Positions 26,001 to 34,812 of a stretch of DNA of 64,000 bases are shown one piece after another. The notes beneath the pieces were generated by a model that worked only from the letters and a program-made list of their open reading frames with translations, searched no databases and was not told where the DNA came from. The DNA comes from Apostichopus japonicus (taxonomy: Eukaryota > Echinodermata > Holothuroidea > Aspidochirotida > Stichopodidae). The stretch covers positions 5,560,001 through 5,624,000 of the forward strand of contig NC_092568.1 in the NCBI RefSeq assembly GCF_037975245.1. The letters are read 5' to 3'. The number at the start of each line of letters is the position of its first letter. The first letter of the stretch is position 1. Position numbers and translations under genes: made by a program.

Positions 26001-29000
26001 TGATAAATACCCAAACCTGGCAGGTTTCGGGAACTTTTGTGTGAATATTACATGATTTGGAAAGAATAATAAAAAGTTAAAGTCTAACTCACATTGCAGC
26101 TCTAAAATCTGAAGGCAAATCCAATTTTTTTGAAATTCACATTAAAATCGATCCTTTTGCCTTAACAAATATTTATTCCCAGAAAATTTGTGGAAAACGT
26201 TATGTTATGTTGTTTTTTTCAGTTTCAAAAGCTTGACTAATTATAACTGTTAATATACCCAGTTTCTTCACATTGGTGCGGTTGTTGTTGAGTTTTAATT
26301 ACAAACCTGGATTTAATGTACAGTATTTATACTGAAGAGTGATGTAAATCAGGTATGTTACATCAGCTGATCTCGAAATGTTTGATAGAGTCAGGTTCCT
26401 CCTGTATTATGAATCATTTCTGAAATCTTTTATTTATATTTTTGTTTCTGTCTGTCTGTTTATGTTATAGGTAGTTTCAAAGCTGGAGAATGTGGGACAA
26501 TCTTGAAGAAATACTGTGAAAAAGAAGAGAAAGCTCTGAAGGGATTCATGAATGATGTACTGCGGCCATACATACCAGAATACAAAGGAATAGTAGACAA
26601 AGAAACAGAGAGTATCCTTTAACTGATCATGATGAAAAATAAACATAAAATACAGGTGAAATCGAATAGTACTAATCACCAAGTAACAGTATGATAAAAA
26701 AAAAAAATTGTCAAATAGTGGACGTATGAAGACACTTTAAAAATGAAGGATTTTAAAGACATTTGTTGAAGATTTGCTGCATTATCAGTACAAGAGAATT
26801 GTTAATTGTCTAAGTTCTAGTTTGCTTTGGTTATTTTCTTGTGTTTTTTTTCTGTTCAGGTGTAAATTGAGCTTAAAAACTTTAGGAGTTTTAACTTTGC
26901 ATAAACTATAAAGTGATTCCACCTCTTTATTAGATCCTTAATAATCGTCACAGGGTACGTTCAAATGCAAGACCTACTGGAAGAGTTCGATAATCCATCA
27001 GTTATGGACTGCAAGATGGGAACAAGGTTTGTTAGCAGTTATCTTTTCTTTTCTCTTCTCTTACCTGCCCCATACTACCTACCATCCTACCTCCCATTCT
27101 ACCTCATGCCTCTGGTTTCTTCTCTGTGTTCGTTGATGCTTGTCGAAATTCATGCTCTAGTAATGACCTTGTGTGTGTTTAATTGCAGGACATATTTAGA
27201 AGAAGAATTGAAGAAAGCCAAGGAAAAGACTAAGCTAAGACATGTAAGTATGAAAAGTAAAGGATGGAAAACCTGATATCAAAGATATGATGATACGAAA
27301 CATCTGATATTATTTATTGTAACTATCAATAGATTGATAAGGGTTGTGTGGATATGATGGTATCAAAGATCTGATATCATTGATTATAACTATCAATACA
27401 TTAATAAGGGTTGTGTGGATATGATGGTACCAAAGATTTGATATCATTAATTGTAACTATCAATAAATTAATAATGGTTGTGTGGATATGATGGTATCAA
27501 AGATCTGATATCACTTATTTTAACTATCAAATCATTTGTAAGGGTTGTGTGGAAATGATGATAATCTAAAGTCAAATATACATAACAACTGTTTGGATAC
27601 TCATCACAATGACCATGATAAGACCAATCATTGACATAAGTACATGGTAAGCAGTTTAATTCCCTGTGAACGGCCCTTTATAGATGAATTGATAGTAACT
27701 TCAATGGTGTTAGCTTTACTAGTAAACCTCCAGCCTCCCCCCCCCAATAAAATAAATAAATAATGAGATGTTTTCAACTGGCAATACGACGAATGACATC
27801 AAAAATGGGGAAAATCTAGTGGTAAGGGTGAGCAATTCCTAAAGGAAGAAATAACAACACAAAATCCATGTATTCATGTAAGACTTAATGATTATTTCAA
27901 GTTTTCTTGGTCGAGACTGAAAAGTGATGCGTGGTGTAGCTAAACCCTTGTCATCATATCAGCTGGTCCATCTCAATACAACCACTGTACACATATATAA
28001 TGCAAAGTACTCACATAAGTCAACAGTCAGTCATATGTTCATATCGCGATCGTGCATTTTCTGTTGCTGCACCTGCCCTTTGAACTCCCGATTATTGTAC
28101 GTGACTCCCCAACACTTAAAAGTTTCAAAAGACAGCTTAAAATGTTTATTTTTTCTTCTTAATGTTTGTTTGAGCATTTTTCTTTTTTCCTTTGCTAAGC
28201 GCTTAGAAACATTTGTATTAGGCGCTAAGTAAATGTTATTTATGATTTTTTAACAAAAGCGCTGCACTTAACCCATTTCCTTACGTTGAACTAGCGTTGC
28301 AATTTGATGGCTTTTTATCTGCCTTTAACGCCATAAATTGCAACTAAAATAAAAGCCACCACGTAGCTAGCTGGTAGAATCAAAGTGGCACAACTATTGT
28401 TGACTTTCAAAATCAATCTCTCCCTGTTTGGATCGTGATATTATCTCAAATACACTTGAACCCACATTGTGAGCCTCTGCCAATGAACTTCACAGCAGAA
28501 TGTCCCTACGTCTTGAAAAAGACTTACATTACAAAGCAAACATGAAGCATGTAGTATGCTAACATTCTTTTTGTCATGGATGTTGTTTACTCAGTACAGT
28601 ATATAAGAATGATGGGATTTTTAGAAAAGGAGAAAAACAAATTTCATAGATAAGTAACAGTGGTATTAACTTAATGTGGTGGGAAGCAGAATGTTATCAT
28701 ACAGTCTTTTGGAATGTGTGGGGTATTACATCAGAATCTCATCCCCTGGTTACCATGGCTACAGGGTTAGTACGTCAAAGAAGCTTATTGTGTTTTTAGC
28801 TATTTAATATTCCCTATGTAAGTAAACTGTGGTTTACCAATATTTTCACTGTTTGAACAACACTGATGCTGTCGGTAGTCAAACAACTAGGTGACGTATG
28901 TAACAGCTTAAAGCTGCATGGTGCATTGAAATTTGTCACAACCTGGTGGTTACATGCTCCAGGAAAGAGATGGTATTTGGAAACCTAATCTGTCACTTTA

Positions 29001-32000
29001 ATAACTTGAACATGAAACCGGGAGTGGTGAAGTTCAGCATAACTTGCAAATGATGCCAATAATGCAACATGTCAAACTCTGCCAAATGTAGTAGATGTTT
29101 GTAGATATTGGATTCTAAAAGTATTAACTTGCTGATAAGAAAGAGACAATACTCGTAACCATGGAGATCTTTTAGTTCGATTGAGATTGAGAGGCTTTAG
29201 ATTTTGTGTGAATTACACTGTACATGGTCATATCTGAAGGATATTAGTATACTGCCAGTTGCAACATACAGAGGTGCATGATGGGTAGTTAAGAGAGTAT
29301 CCCCACTGGCGGTAGTCTAGCTGACCGTTAATCTGTCGATAATCTCATAAACCATTTAACAGGTAGTAGAATAATAAAAGCAACCATAATGTGCGTAGTT
29401 GAGTTATTTCATTGTGTACTATACCCAACAGCAGCAAATTCTGGCTGACCGTGATCTTTCTTGTAGATTAAAATTGCTCATGCATTTAATCAGTGTTTAT
29501 TCAAGATAGTTGACTGAAATTGTTATCTCCATTAAAATCAAACAATACTCAATCGTTGTACAGACGAACGGGGTTAAGTTGTGGTAATACTTGAATTGTT
29601 CAATTTGTTTCTGCGTGTGTGTTTATGGTATGGTGATTATTATTATTATTTTGTTAGGTAAGTGGCATATTTTTGGAGGTGTGTCTTTGAACGAAAGGTT
29701 TTCCTCATTATTATCGACATGAATAACATTCCGCATAATCGTTCTTGGTAAATATTGATTTAGTTTTGAGTGCTGATTTGAAACCCTTCACAGTATTGCA
29801 CATTTTTACATGTTCTGAAAGTGAGTTCCACAGACTTTGTACTCTTTTGACAATGAACTTAACCAGCCTTTTAGTTTTTGGCAAAGGGAAACGGTTTCTT
29901 AGCTGGGGAGTGGGGGGGGGGGGGCGTCATGTTGGTCTCTCCCACATTTGTGGTCACTTAAGCGTTATAAAACTAACTGCTGATTATTATTATGTAACCA
30001 AAGATATCATACCTTTATGTATTTTTAACATTTTTCAGGATCTCTATGAGAAGATGATTTGCATCGATGCCAGTGCACCAACGGAGGAGGAGAATGAGCA
30101 GAGAGCAATAACCAAACCACGTTACATGCAGTGGAGGGAACATGTCAGCTCCTCGGCTACACTAGGCTTCAGGATCGAGGGGATAAAGGTATTAACAACC
30201 AGAACATTTATGTATTTACTTTGTTCCTCGCTTACCTGTCTCTCCACAACCTTAGCACTCTCATTCTACCATGCCTTAAATGAACTGGTAACCTTTTAAC
30301 ACTGTGTGCCCTCTGTGACCGGCCCCACCTGAATCAAACTACAGGTTATGGCATTGCTTACTTAAGGGGGGGGAGTGAGGAAGGGGGGGGGTTAAACAAT
30401 ATCGTTGTCTCCAGAGCTAGTTTTACATAAATATGTGTGTTAGAGCATTATAATCATGATGTGATGACTAAGCAATATAAGGCACAGGAATGGAATGTGT
30501 GAACGTACAGTAGCATAGACCTATAACTGGAGGGATCTGTGGAGGAGGGTTGCCATCAAACTGTGCACAATGAAAATAAAGAAAATGGATGGAAAAAGTA
30601 TAGCATTGAACAATTGTGTTTGTTGACTTATATGTAAAACTATTTTGAATCTGAATTAAGTTGTATCTACCAATTTGACATTGTTGCTTAATAAATTTTA
30701 TTAAAAATATCTGATATTACAATTTCATCTCTGAAATACAACGGTACTGGCTATTTGATATGTTAGACTTTAAAAGGCCAAGTGTGTTATGAACTTAATG
30801 TTATTTTTCACCTTCACTTAGTGTTATATAAAGACTTTAATTTATTTCCTAACAGATATATGTCCTTTTCCTTGTGGTACTTTGGTAATTACAGCTAATA
30901 CAAGGTGCACCATTTAATATATTGCACCTTCTTCATTTCTAGTAAGAAACATAAGTTTTATTAATGTATAGAAATAGATAGAGCTCCTCCTCCACCTACC
31001 CCCCCCCCCCCCCTCCATTACCTTAATGGAACTATAAATAGAAAGAAACCAAACCTTTGCTTGGCAGTACTGAAATTCATTAAAAAATGTGTCACTTTTA
31101 TAGAAATTTGGAGACAAGCCTCTCTCAAGGTTGTTAAAATTGTATGGAAGTAATTGCTCCAAAACCAGCAGAGAAAAACTCAAACTGTGTTGTAAAATTG
31201 AAAGCATTGACTGTGGCCATCTCAGTACAGAAGTGTTTGATCAGTCAAGTGTGAGGTGTGAACAATGCCCTATAGATTACATTGAGGTAGATAGAACTAG
31301 GGGATGGACAAGATACAGCTTGGGCTAAAGACCATGATAGCATTGTGGAGTAGACTCTAGGCTGGGAGATAGATAAAGTGCAACCTTCGACTGATGACAA
31401 TAGTAGCATTGTGGATTAGACTCTAGGCTGAGATAGATCAAATGCAACCATTGACTGATGACAATAGTAGCATTGTGGATTAGACTCTAGGCTAGGAGAT
31501 AGATCAAATGCAACCTTCGACTGATGACAATAGTAGCATTGTGGAGTAGACTCTAGGCTAGGAGATAGATCAAATGCAACCTTCGACTGATGACAATAGT
31601 AGCATTGTGGAGTAGACTCTAGGCTAGGAGATAGATCAAATGCAACCTTCGACTGATGACAATAGTAGCATGGTAGACACAGATGTAAATTGCTTCTGAC
31701 TTGACATCTCTGTCAGTTGTTTCTATAGAAACAAAAATGGGAAACATTTACTGAATAATTAACAAGGAATGTTTTCCATTACTGCACTTGTAGCAATGTG
31801 CCCTCCTCCCTCACAGTTCCCCCCTCTCCCCCCCCCCCCAAAAAAACCCCTTGTGCATTAATAATAATGAAGACAGAAATTGTATCTTTGAAACTTTTTC
31901 CTTTTTGCTTTGACACACAGAAGGGTGAGGGGCATTCTAATAAGAAGTATTACAAAGTACATGACAGAGAGGAAGTCAGCGAGTGTTTCAACTCATTTAT

Positions 32001-34812
32001 AGAGGGCGATCTAGACATCAGGGATAAATATGTCAAGAAACTCATCATCATCCGAGCTACCATGGAAGCATCACAGTTCTTTAAATCTCATGAGGTGACA
32101 AAAATATGACTTTATTCATTAAGAGTAGAGCTGCTTTCATTTCATAATTCATAGTTCACGTCGCATTGGATGCACTCTATATTATCAGTGTAAATGCACT
32201 TAGTTGTAAATGGTAGCTGGTTGTTTTTTTGCAACTTCTGCTGCCATGGAAATGCATTAGCATAAAGAAACTGGTTCATCTTTTTCTTACATTATATTAT
32301 TACAACAAATGTTTTTACTACCAGCAGAAATGCCCTTGATTCTTCAGATAATCCATGGTTAGCCTACCAGCCTAACCAACACAAACTCACTTCACCTTGG
32401 ATAATTATACCTCGAGAAAGCCTTACTCTTAAAGGCCTAAACTAACTTACATATAGGAATTGTTGTGTGTTATTGTTTATTTGTTATTGTTCTTTTATGT
32501 GGTTATGCTAACAGAATACACATAGCAAAGTTGTTGTAATAGCAAAGTTGTTGTGATTGAAAAGCAAACCAAATAACCAGCCCAAGCTTCATGCACTTTT
32601 AAGGTGTTCTTACCACTACCTATGGATCGGCAAGGTCCTTTACTCTTTCAAGAAATAAAGTTATATCTAGCTAAAAAAGAGTATGATATTATACTCTGAG
32701 GATAGATTTCAAAATTAAAAAGTATAATTTAGGTTTGTATTTTATTGAAGTGTGAACTTTATATTAAAACTGCATAAATAACAACAACTAACCAATACTG
32801 TTAACCGTTGTTTTTTTCTATCAATATTTTCAAACCTGTATTGGATTCTCTCACTAAACCTATATTTTCAATGGTTGGAACTGGTTGCATTCACCAGACA
32901 TGTCACTCTAGACTTAATTTATGAATTTGATTCTCTCACTAAATCTAGAGTTTGAATGGTTTTAACTGGTTGCATTAACCAGACATGCCACCCTAGACTT
33001 AATTTATGAATCTGATTCTCTCACTAAATCTATATTTTCAATGGTTGTAACTGGTTGCATTAACCAGACATGCCACCCTAGACTTAATTTATGAATCTGA
33101 TTCTCTCACTAAATCTATATTTTCAATTGTTGTAACTGTTTGCATTAACCAGACATGCCACCCTAGACTTAATTTATGAATTTGATTCTCTCACTAAATC
33201 TATATTTTCAATGGTTGTAACTGTTTGCATTAACCAGACATGCCACCCTAGACTTAATTTATGAATTTGATTCTCTCACTAAATCTATATTTTCAATGGT
33301 TGTAACTGGTTAGCATTCACCAGACATGCTACCCTAGACTTAATTTATGAATTTGATTCTCTCACTAAATCTATATTTTCAATGGTTGTAACTGGTTAGC
33401 ATTCACCAGACATGCTACCCTAGACTTAAGTTAATACTAAATAGGATGGTGTACAGGATTTGTCACAGGTACTCTGATAAGCATATATTGCCAAGTGAGG
33501 TGTCATCACCGATTGAAGCTCTGAAGCCATTGTTCGTTTTGTAAGATACACCTTGTTTATCCAAAGAAGAGAAATTTGGTGCAAAAAGATGCTTTTAGGA
33601 GTCCTGAACATCGAACTTGCCCGCACACATTCAAACATGTCAAGTTTTAAGGAAAAACCATTGAATATAAACCAAACAATAGCAATAATAAGGGAAAAAC
33701 ATCTTGCTACTGCCCATCGCCCCTCTCAACCCCCCTCTCTCCCCTTTCTCTTGCACCATCTCAATGAAGTTGCTAATCCATGACCAGCCATATCTGCCCA
33801 CATCATACATAGCTATCTCATCAGTAAGACATAATGTTGTAGGTTTTGCACACAGCAGTCAGGGAATCTTCTTGTTTTGTCCATCATACAAAGCATCATA
33901 AAGTCTAAACAATTGCTGAATCATGTTAATGTTCTAAATGTACTAAATAAGGGGATTGACATTTACTTGGCAATATGAAAACCAATAGATTTGAGGAGCG
34001 AAATTCTATTCTTATTTCAAGGCAGGTACAGTATTGCATCAGTATCTAGATATTATATAATATCTAGATAGTATAATGGATATTAATGTGTCTCGTTCAT
34101 CAACAACTGAAGGTTGTTTCAATGTTAAACTACCAGCAACTCTGGGTATTGTTAGTCTGTTTGACATTGCCATCTAGGCTTGCATCAGCAGATGTAACGA
34201 TACATAGAGTTAGATAGTAATAACATTAACCCTGGATTTAAATCAAGCAAAGACGTAGATAGTAAAAGTCATACCCTGGGAAAAATTTTCCCTTTTTCAG
34301 GGTAGAATCTGTAGTTAACGCTTCACTGAATTTTCTCATTAGAGAATTCAAGCATTGATTACGATTTGAAAAATATTTGATTTTGCAAAAGATAAAAAAG
34401 GAACAGAGAAAAGTAAAATGTCACTACTGACAGCTCAGAGCAAAGCAAATGGCAAAAATGACATTAACATATTCTTGACTGCAGTCACTTTATTTAATTG
34501 TAACAAGCAGCAGCTTGGTCAATTGCAAGGTATCCATTTAGTTTAGTCTCCATTTTTGTTTTTAAATCATTACAGGTAATCGGAAGTTCTTTACTGTTCG
34601 TTCACGATAAATCAGGCAAGGCATCGGTATGGATGATAGACTTTGGCAAAACAACGCCATTACCGGAGCACCAATTGAACAATCACAGAGAACCTTGGAG
34701 GGAAGGAGAAAATCTGGAGGACGGTTACTTGTTCGGGCTCGATAACATGATACAAGTTTGGAAGGACTTAGTAACAATTCCCTCTTCAAACACTAACATG
34801 AGGATACATTGA
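509..34812 (+). CDS. Inositol-1,4,5-trisphosphate 3-kinase (ITPKA/B/C type), whole gene
   Basis: The family phosphorylates Ins(1,4,5)P3 to Ins(1,3,4,5)P4 using ATP, ending the calcium-release signal and making a second messenger. Coding exons are 509-2032, 23905-24004, 26471-26611, 26954-27026, 27189-27243, 30039-30188, 31921-32094 and 34576-34812, with a stop at 34810-34812. Junction phases run 0,1,1,2,0,0,0, so the spliced frame stays open for 817 residues. Visible landmarks are a calmodulin-binding-type helix (about 509-534), GSFKA (542-546, probable ATP-binding lysine), the inositol-phosphate-kinase signature PSVMDCKMG (603-611), [10 protein letters not shown] and [11 protein letters not shown] in exon 6, GSSLLFVHD (742-750) and IDFGKT (760-765, metal-binding aspartate 761). 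Residues 1-508 are Ser/Pro-rich and probably disordered. All catalytic landmarks are present, so the kinase should be active. Vertebrates have three paralogues, and I cannot say which this gene is closest to. Confidence 0.96.
2033..2969 (+). other. ITPK intron 1, first part
   Basis: Non-coding. A G-rich run lies at about 2137-2160. Nothing else is recognised. Confidence 0.5.
2970..3168. mobile_element. Foldback/MITE-like element, copy 1
   Basis: The left arm (2971-3013) starts CTTACCTGTCTCCTCACC. The right arm (about 3121-3168), reverse-complemented, starts CATACCTGTCTCCCCACAAC. Both continue through matching GCA..CTC..TCTA blocks, giving about 45-bp imperfect inverted arms around a core of about 100 bp. 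Related copies are at 18658-18744 and, as a single arm, 30231-30285. No target duplication is clear. The class is unknown. Confidence 0.5.
3169..6909 (+). other. ITPK intron 1, no recognised feature
   Basis: No ORF here has recognisable homology or splice context. Short low-complexity pieces include an AAT run at about 3531-3548, a C-run at about 3950-3965 and a TATATC run at about 6850-6880. Confidence 0.5.
6910..7056 (-). mobile_element. tRNA-related SINE, copy A
   Basis: Read on the - strand, the sequence holds a tRNA-like block (7007 down to 6937, 71 nt) with a 7-bp acceptor stem carrying one mismatch, A box TAGCCTAGTGGTTAGGGTG, a 5-bp anticodon stem with loop ATATAAA, and a perfect T-arm with B box GGTTCGAATCC. 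Upstream and downstream tails (TTATGACCTTCCTTA; AGTTTTTTCACTGTTCTGG) are shared with the copy at 15189-15314, so this is an interspersed repeat and not a tRNA gene. The apparent anticodon AUA is not used in normal animal cytosolic tRNA sets. The body resembles tRNA-Glu/Asp. Confidence 0.75.
7428..7459. repeat. Perfect 14-bp hairpin
   Basis: ACCAGGGAGTTGTT at 7428-7441 is exactly complementary to 7446-7459, with a 4-nt loop ATGG. It lies in intron 1 and shows no link to a gene or terminator. It may be a relic of an inverted duplication. Confidence 0.8.
7460..12956 (+). other. ITPK intron 1, middle part
   Basis: No coding exon is recognised before 12957. It contains a pyrimidine-rich tract (about 9313-9500), the 29-bp tandem duplication at 8969-9026 and a T-run at about 12778-12790. 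Some segment just upstream of 12957 should be the promoter of the short isoform if that exon is real; the AT-rich GAATATATAT at 12871-12880 is the only TATA-like candidate and is weak. Confidence 0.4.
8969..9026. repeat. Tandem duplication, 29 bp x 2
   Basis: TATCCTCATGATTACATA followed by a short AT stretch and TGTGGA occurs at 8969-8997 and again at 8998-9026, differing only by a few bases. Confidence 0.8.
12957..13085 (+). CDS. Probable alternative first coding exon of ITPK (short isoform)
   Basis: The 43-codon ORF begins at an ATG with A at -3 and G at +4 and is closed upstream in frame by TGA at 12939-12941. It ends at donor TCG|GTAAGT (GT at 13086-13087) in phase 0, the phase exon 2 at 23905 requires. 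Splicing would give a 352-residue kinase with N-terminus [20 protein letters not shown], an acidic stretch and a CTCAPC cysteine cluster that could take lipid or metal. It would keep the calmodulin-binding and catalytic region but lose the 508-residue disordered N-terminus. No convincing acceptor precedes it (purine-rich before AG at 12954-12955), which favours a first exon. The gene link is inferred. Confidence 0.55.
13086..15188 (+). other. ITPK intron 1, between alternative exon and SINE copy B
   Basis: No exon is recognised. A run of loosely repeated TACATAC/ACTGTA words (about 13360-13560) creates long overlapping chance ORFs. There are C-runs at about 13600-13620 and a TA microsatellite at about 15037-15092. 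Confidence 0.4.
15037..15092. repeat. (TA)n microsatellite
   Basis: Two TA runs are separated by ACATATGCA. Confidence 0.9.
15189..15314 (+). mobile_element. tRNA-related SINE, copy B
   Basis: This copy matches SINE copy A (6910-7056) in the opposite orientation: ATTATGACCTTCCTTA, TTTCGAACCTC, the A-box region GTGGTTAGGGTGTCCGC, AAAGCGGGAGGC and the tail AGTTTTTTCACTGTTCTGG. It lacks the 3' half of the T-arm and the acceptor stem, an internal deletion of about 16 bases, so it cannot be a tRNA. Confidence 0.75.
15315..17993 (+). other. ITPK intron 1, no recognised exon
   Basis: A G-rich run on the - strand lies at about 15619-15644. A single-arm piece resembling the foldback family begins at 15553. 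A perfectly spaced DR1 nuclear-receptor-type site, GGGTCAAAGGTCA, is at 16581-16593. The open frame at 16947-17273 shows no known domain. Confidence 0.4.
17994..18560. repeat. Diverged tandem duplication, about 350 bp period
   Basis: Matching blocks recur about 350 bp apart in the same order: GATGTCACAT..CTTTGGAAAGATACACATCCTGT (about 17998 and 18342), GTTGA..GTGGTT(C/T)CTCTTTCA (about 18091 and 18414), TATACAGACTTG, and TTTTCTGTCAGAAA. The copies have many substitutions and gaps, so the duplication is old. Confidence 0.6.
18658..18744. mobile_element. Foldback/MITE-like element, copy 2
   Basis: Left arm CTTACCTGTCTCACCACAA (18658-18676) pairs with GGTTGTGAGGAGACAAAC (18727-18744) across a core of about 50 bp. 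It is a shorter relative of the element at 2970-3168. Confidence 0.45.
19318..19473. repeat. (TCCC)n microsatellite
   Basis: About 155 bp of pure CCCT tetranucleotide. It generates artificial Ser-Leu-Pro-Pro and Gly-Arg-Glu-Gly ORFs on both strands. Confidence 0.97.
19474..19858. repeat. 76-bp minisatellite, about 5 copies
   Basis: The word CATGATGTCCCC recurs at 19483, 19559, 19635, 19711 and 19786, so the unit is 76 bp (last 75). The unit is pyrimidine-rich and probably grew from the adjoining TCCC array. Confidence 0.93.
20379..20432 (+). CDS. Weak candidate for a second alternative ITPK first exon
   Basis: An 18-codon ORF starts ATGGCGACAACTTG with G at -3 and +4. It ends at donor GAG|GTAAGA (GT at 20433) in phase 0, compatible with exon 2 at 23905. 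It would add [18 protein letters not shown] to the kinase. It is short, and chance alone could give such an ORF somewhere in a 20 kb intron, so it is only a lead. Confidence 0.22.
20683..20993. repeat. Degenerate GTATAGTGTA/GTATAGTATT satellite
   Basis: About 310 bp built from 5- and 10-bp words of the form GTATAGTGTA and GTATAGTATT. It produces Tyr-Thr-Ile/Leu-rich chance ORFs on the - strand. A short (AC)n run follows at 20995-21010. Confidence 0.93.
21018..22456. mobile_element. Candidate non-autonomous DNA transposon with inverted ends
   Basis: TAGTGTTCAAACG at 21018-21030 is matched by CGTTTGAACACTA at 22444-22456. Inside both ends lie subterminal GATTCCGATT words (for example about 21069 and 22389-22440). 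The 1.44 kb interior has no recognisable transposase. The TAGTGTT start resembles the hAT element at 53798, but no clean 8-bp duplication flanks it; the left flank is a microsatellite. A 32-bp tandem duplication (TGATATTTTCACCTTCCAT unit) lies inside at about 22287-22350. Confidence 0.6.
22623..23010. repeat. Two-copy tandem duplication
   Basis: GTTCCTAGGACCCTCAG begins both copies (about 22626 and 22859). Each continues with TACTTCCTGGTAGTTTTCC, GTCAATGACCATGGCCACC and TTGCGGAGG. The second copy lacks about 50 bp near its start. Confidence 0.85.
23351..23379. repeat. 13-bp hairpin at edge of a repeat-like block
   Basis: ATCTCATCTTCCC pairs with GGGAGGATGAGAT (one G-U wobble) around the loop ATA. 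The following region to about 23700 (TAGTTCCTTTGCC; GTGTGTGTCC; GGGAAGGTACC) has the style of an interspersed repeat, but I see no second copy in the window. Confidence 0.45.
23905..24004 (+). CDS. ITPK exon 2, calmodulin-binding helix
   Basis: Acceptor TTTCTTTGCAG at 23894-23904; donor CAAG|GTAAAA (GT at 24005). It starts in phase 0 and ends in phase 1. It encodes [15 protein letters not shown], then [18 protein letters not shown], which matches the conserved segment of animal ITPKs where calmodulin binds just before the catalytic core. Both the long N-terminus and the candidate alternative exons join here. Confidence 0.95.
24005..26470 (+). other. ITPK intron 2
   Basis: Non-coding. It includes a G-rich stretch at about 24581-24605 and an A/G-rich tract at about 25595-25670. 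Confidence 0.7.
26471..26611 (+). CDS. ITPK exon 3
   Basis: Acceptor TATGTTATAG at 26461-26470; donor GAGA|GTATCC (GT at 26612). Phase 1 to phase 1. It encodes [20 protein letters not shown] and on to [11 protein letters not shown], the first lobe of the kinase with the probable ATP-contacting lysine in GSFKA. Confidence 0.94.
26954..27026 (+). CDS. ITPK exon 4, PxxxDxKxG signature
   Basis: Acceptor CGTCACAG at 26946-26953; donor ACAAG|GTTTGT (GT at 27027). Phase 1 to phase 2. It encodes [20 protein letters not shown] and [13 protein letters not shown] is the PxxxDxKxG motif common to inositol polyphosphate kinases and needed for inositol phosphate binding and catalysis. Confidence 0.96.
27189..27243 (+). 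CDS. ITPK exon 5
   Basis: Acceptor TTTAATTGCAG ends at 27188; donor CAT|GTAAGT (GT at 27244). Phase 2 to phase 0. It encodes [19 protein letters not shown], matching the TYLEEEL helix that follows the signature motif in ITPKs. Confidence 0.95.
27277..27560. repeat. 67-bp minisatellite, about 4 copies
   Basis: GGTTGTGTGGA recurs every 67 bp (about 27342, 27409, 27476, 27543). Units contain GATATGATGGTATCAAAGAT and TAACTATCAAT. The array begins about 33 bp after the exon 5 donor. Confidence 0.93.
27561..28069 (+). other. ITPK intron 5, before LINE fragment
   Basis: No feature is recognised other than a short C-run and AAAT run near 27737-27765. Confidence 0.5.
28070..28255 (+). mobile_element. 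5'-truncated LINE, 3' end
   Basis: In one frame from 28073 the translation reads [18 protein letters not shown] then [11 protein letters not shown] and a stop at 28160-28162. [18 protein letters not shown] is the typical extreme C-terminus of LINE reverse transcriptase ORFs of the CR1/L2-like kind. The 3' tail GCGCTTAGAAAC..TTAGGCGCTAAGTAAATG is of the GCGCTATATAAAT style seen at LINE 3' ends. The rest of the element is missing, as expected from incomplete target-primed reverse transcription. Confidence 0.7.
28256..30038 (+). other. ITPK intron 5, remainder
   Basis: No exon is recognised. A short (TTA)n run lies at about 29638-29655 and a G-run at about 29908-29925. Confidence 0.5.
30039..30188 (+). 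CDS. ITPK exon 6
   Basis: Acceptor ACATTTTTCAG ends at 30038; donor ATAAAG|GTATTA (GT at 30189). It is 50 codons, phase 0 to 0. It encodes [33 protein letters not shown] and [11 protein letters not shown], all strongly conserved in ITPKA/B/C and forming part of the substrate-binding lobe. Confidence 0.96.
30231..30285. mobile_element. Foldback/MITE-like element, single arm
   Basis: CTTACCTGTCTCTCCACAAC, then TTAGCACTCTCATTCTACCATG, matches the left arm of the element at 2970-3168. The opposite arm was not found downstream. Confidence 0.4.
30286..31320 (+). other. ITPK intron 6, first part
   Basis: Non-coding. It contains G-runs at about 30366-30391 and a C-run at about 31000-31014. Confidence 0.5.
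31321..31680. repeat. 66-bp minisatellite, about 5.5 copies
   Basis: TAGACTCTAGGCT recurs at 31351, 31417, 31481, 31547 and 31613. The unit also contains CGACTGATGACAATAGTAGC. The last copies are nearly identical, which suggests recent expansion. Confidence 0.94.
31921..32094 (+). CDS. ITPK exon 7
   Basis: Acceptor TTTGACACACAG ends at 31920; donor CATGAG|GTGACA (GT at 32095). It is 58 codons, phase 0 to 0. It encodes [19 protein letters not shown], then [17 protein letters not shown], matching the region between the IEGIK and SSLL motifs of ITPKs. Confidence 0.95.
32842..33430. repeat. 85-bp minisatellite, about 7 copies
   Basis: GATTCTCTCACTAAA recurs at about 32844, 32929, 33014, 33099, 33184, 33269 and 33354, an almost exact 85-bp period. 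Units also carry CCAGACATGC and CCCTAGACTTAATTTATGA. The first copy is the most diverged. Confidence 0.95.
33431..34575 (+). other. ITPK intron 7, remainder
   Basis: No exon or recognised element. Confidence 0.5.
34576..34812 (+). CDS. ITPK exon 8, terminal coding exon
   Basis: Acceptor AAATCATTACAG ends at 34575. It encodes [20 protein letters not shown], then [12 protein letters not shown] and [19 protein letters not shown], ending in TGA at 34810-34812. SSLL and IDFGKT are the C-terminal catalytic motifs; the Asp of IDFG coordinates the metal bound to ATP. Length and end position match other family members, so the C-terminus is complete. Confidence 0.96.
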   Translation, partial: VIGSSLLFVHDKSGKASVWMIDFGKTTPLPEHQLNNHREPWREGENLEDGYLFGLDNMIQVWKDLVTIPSSNTNMRIH

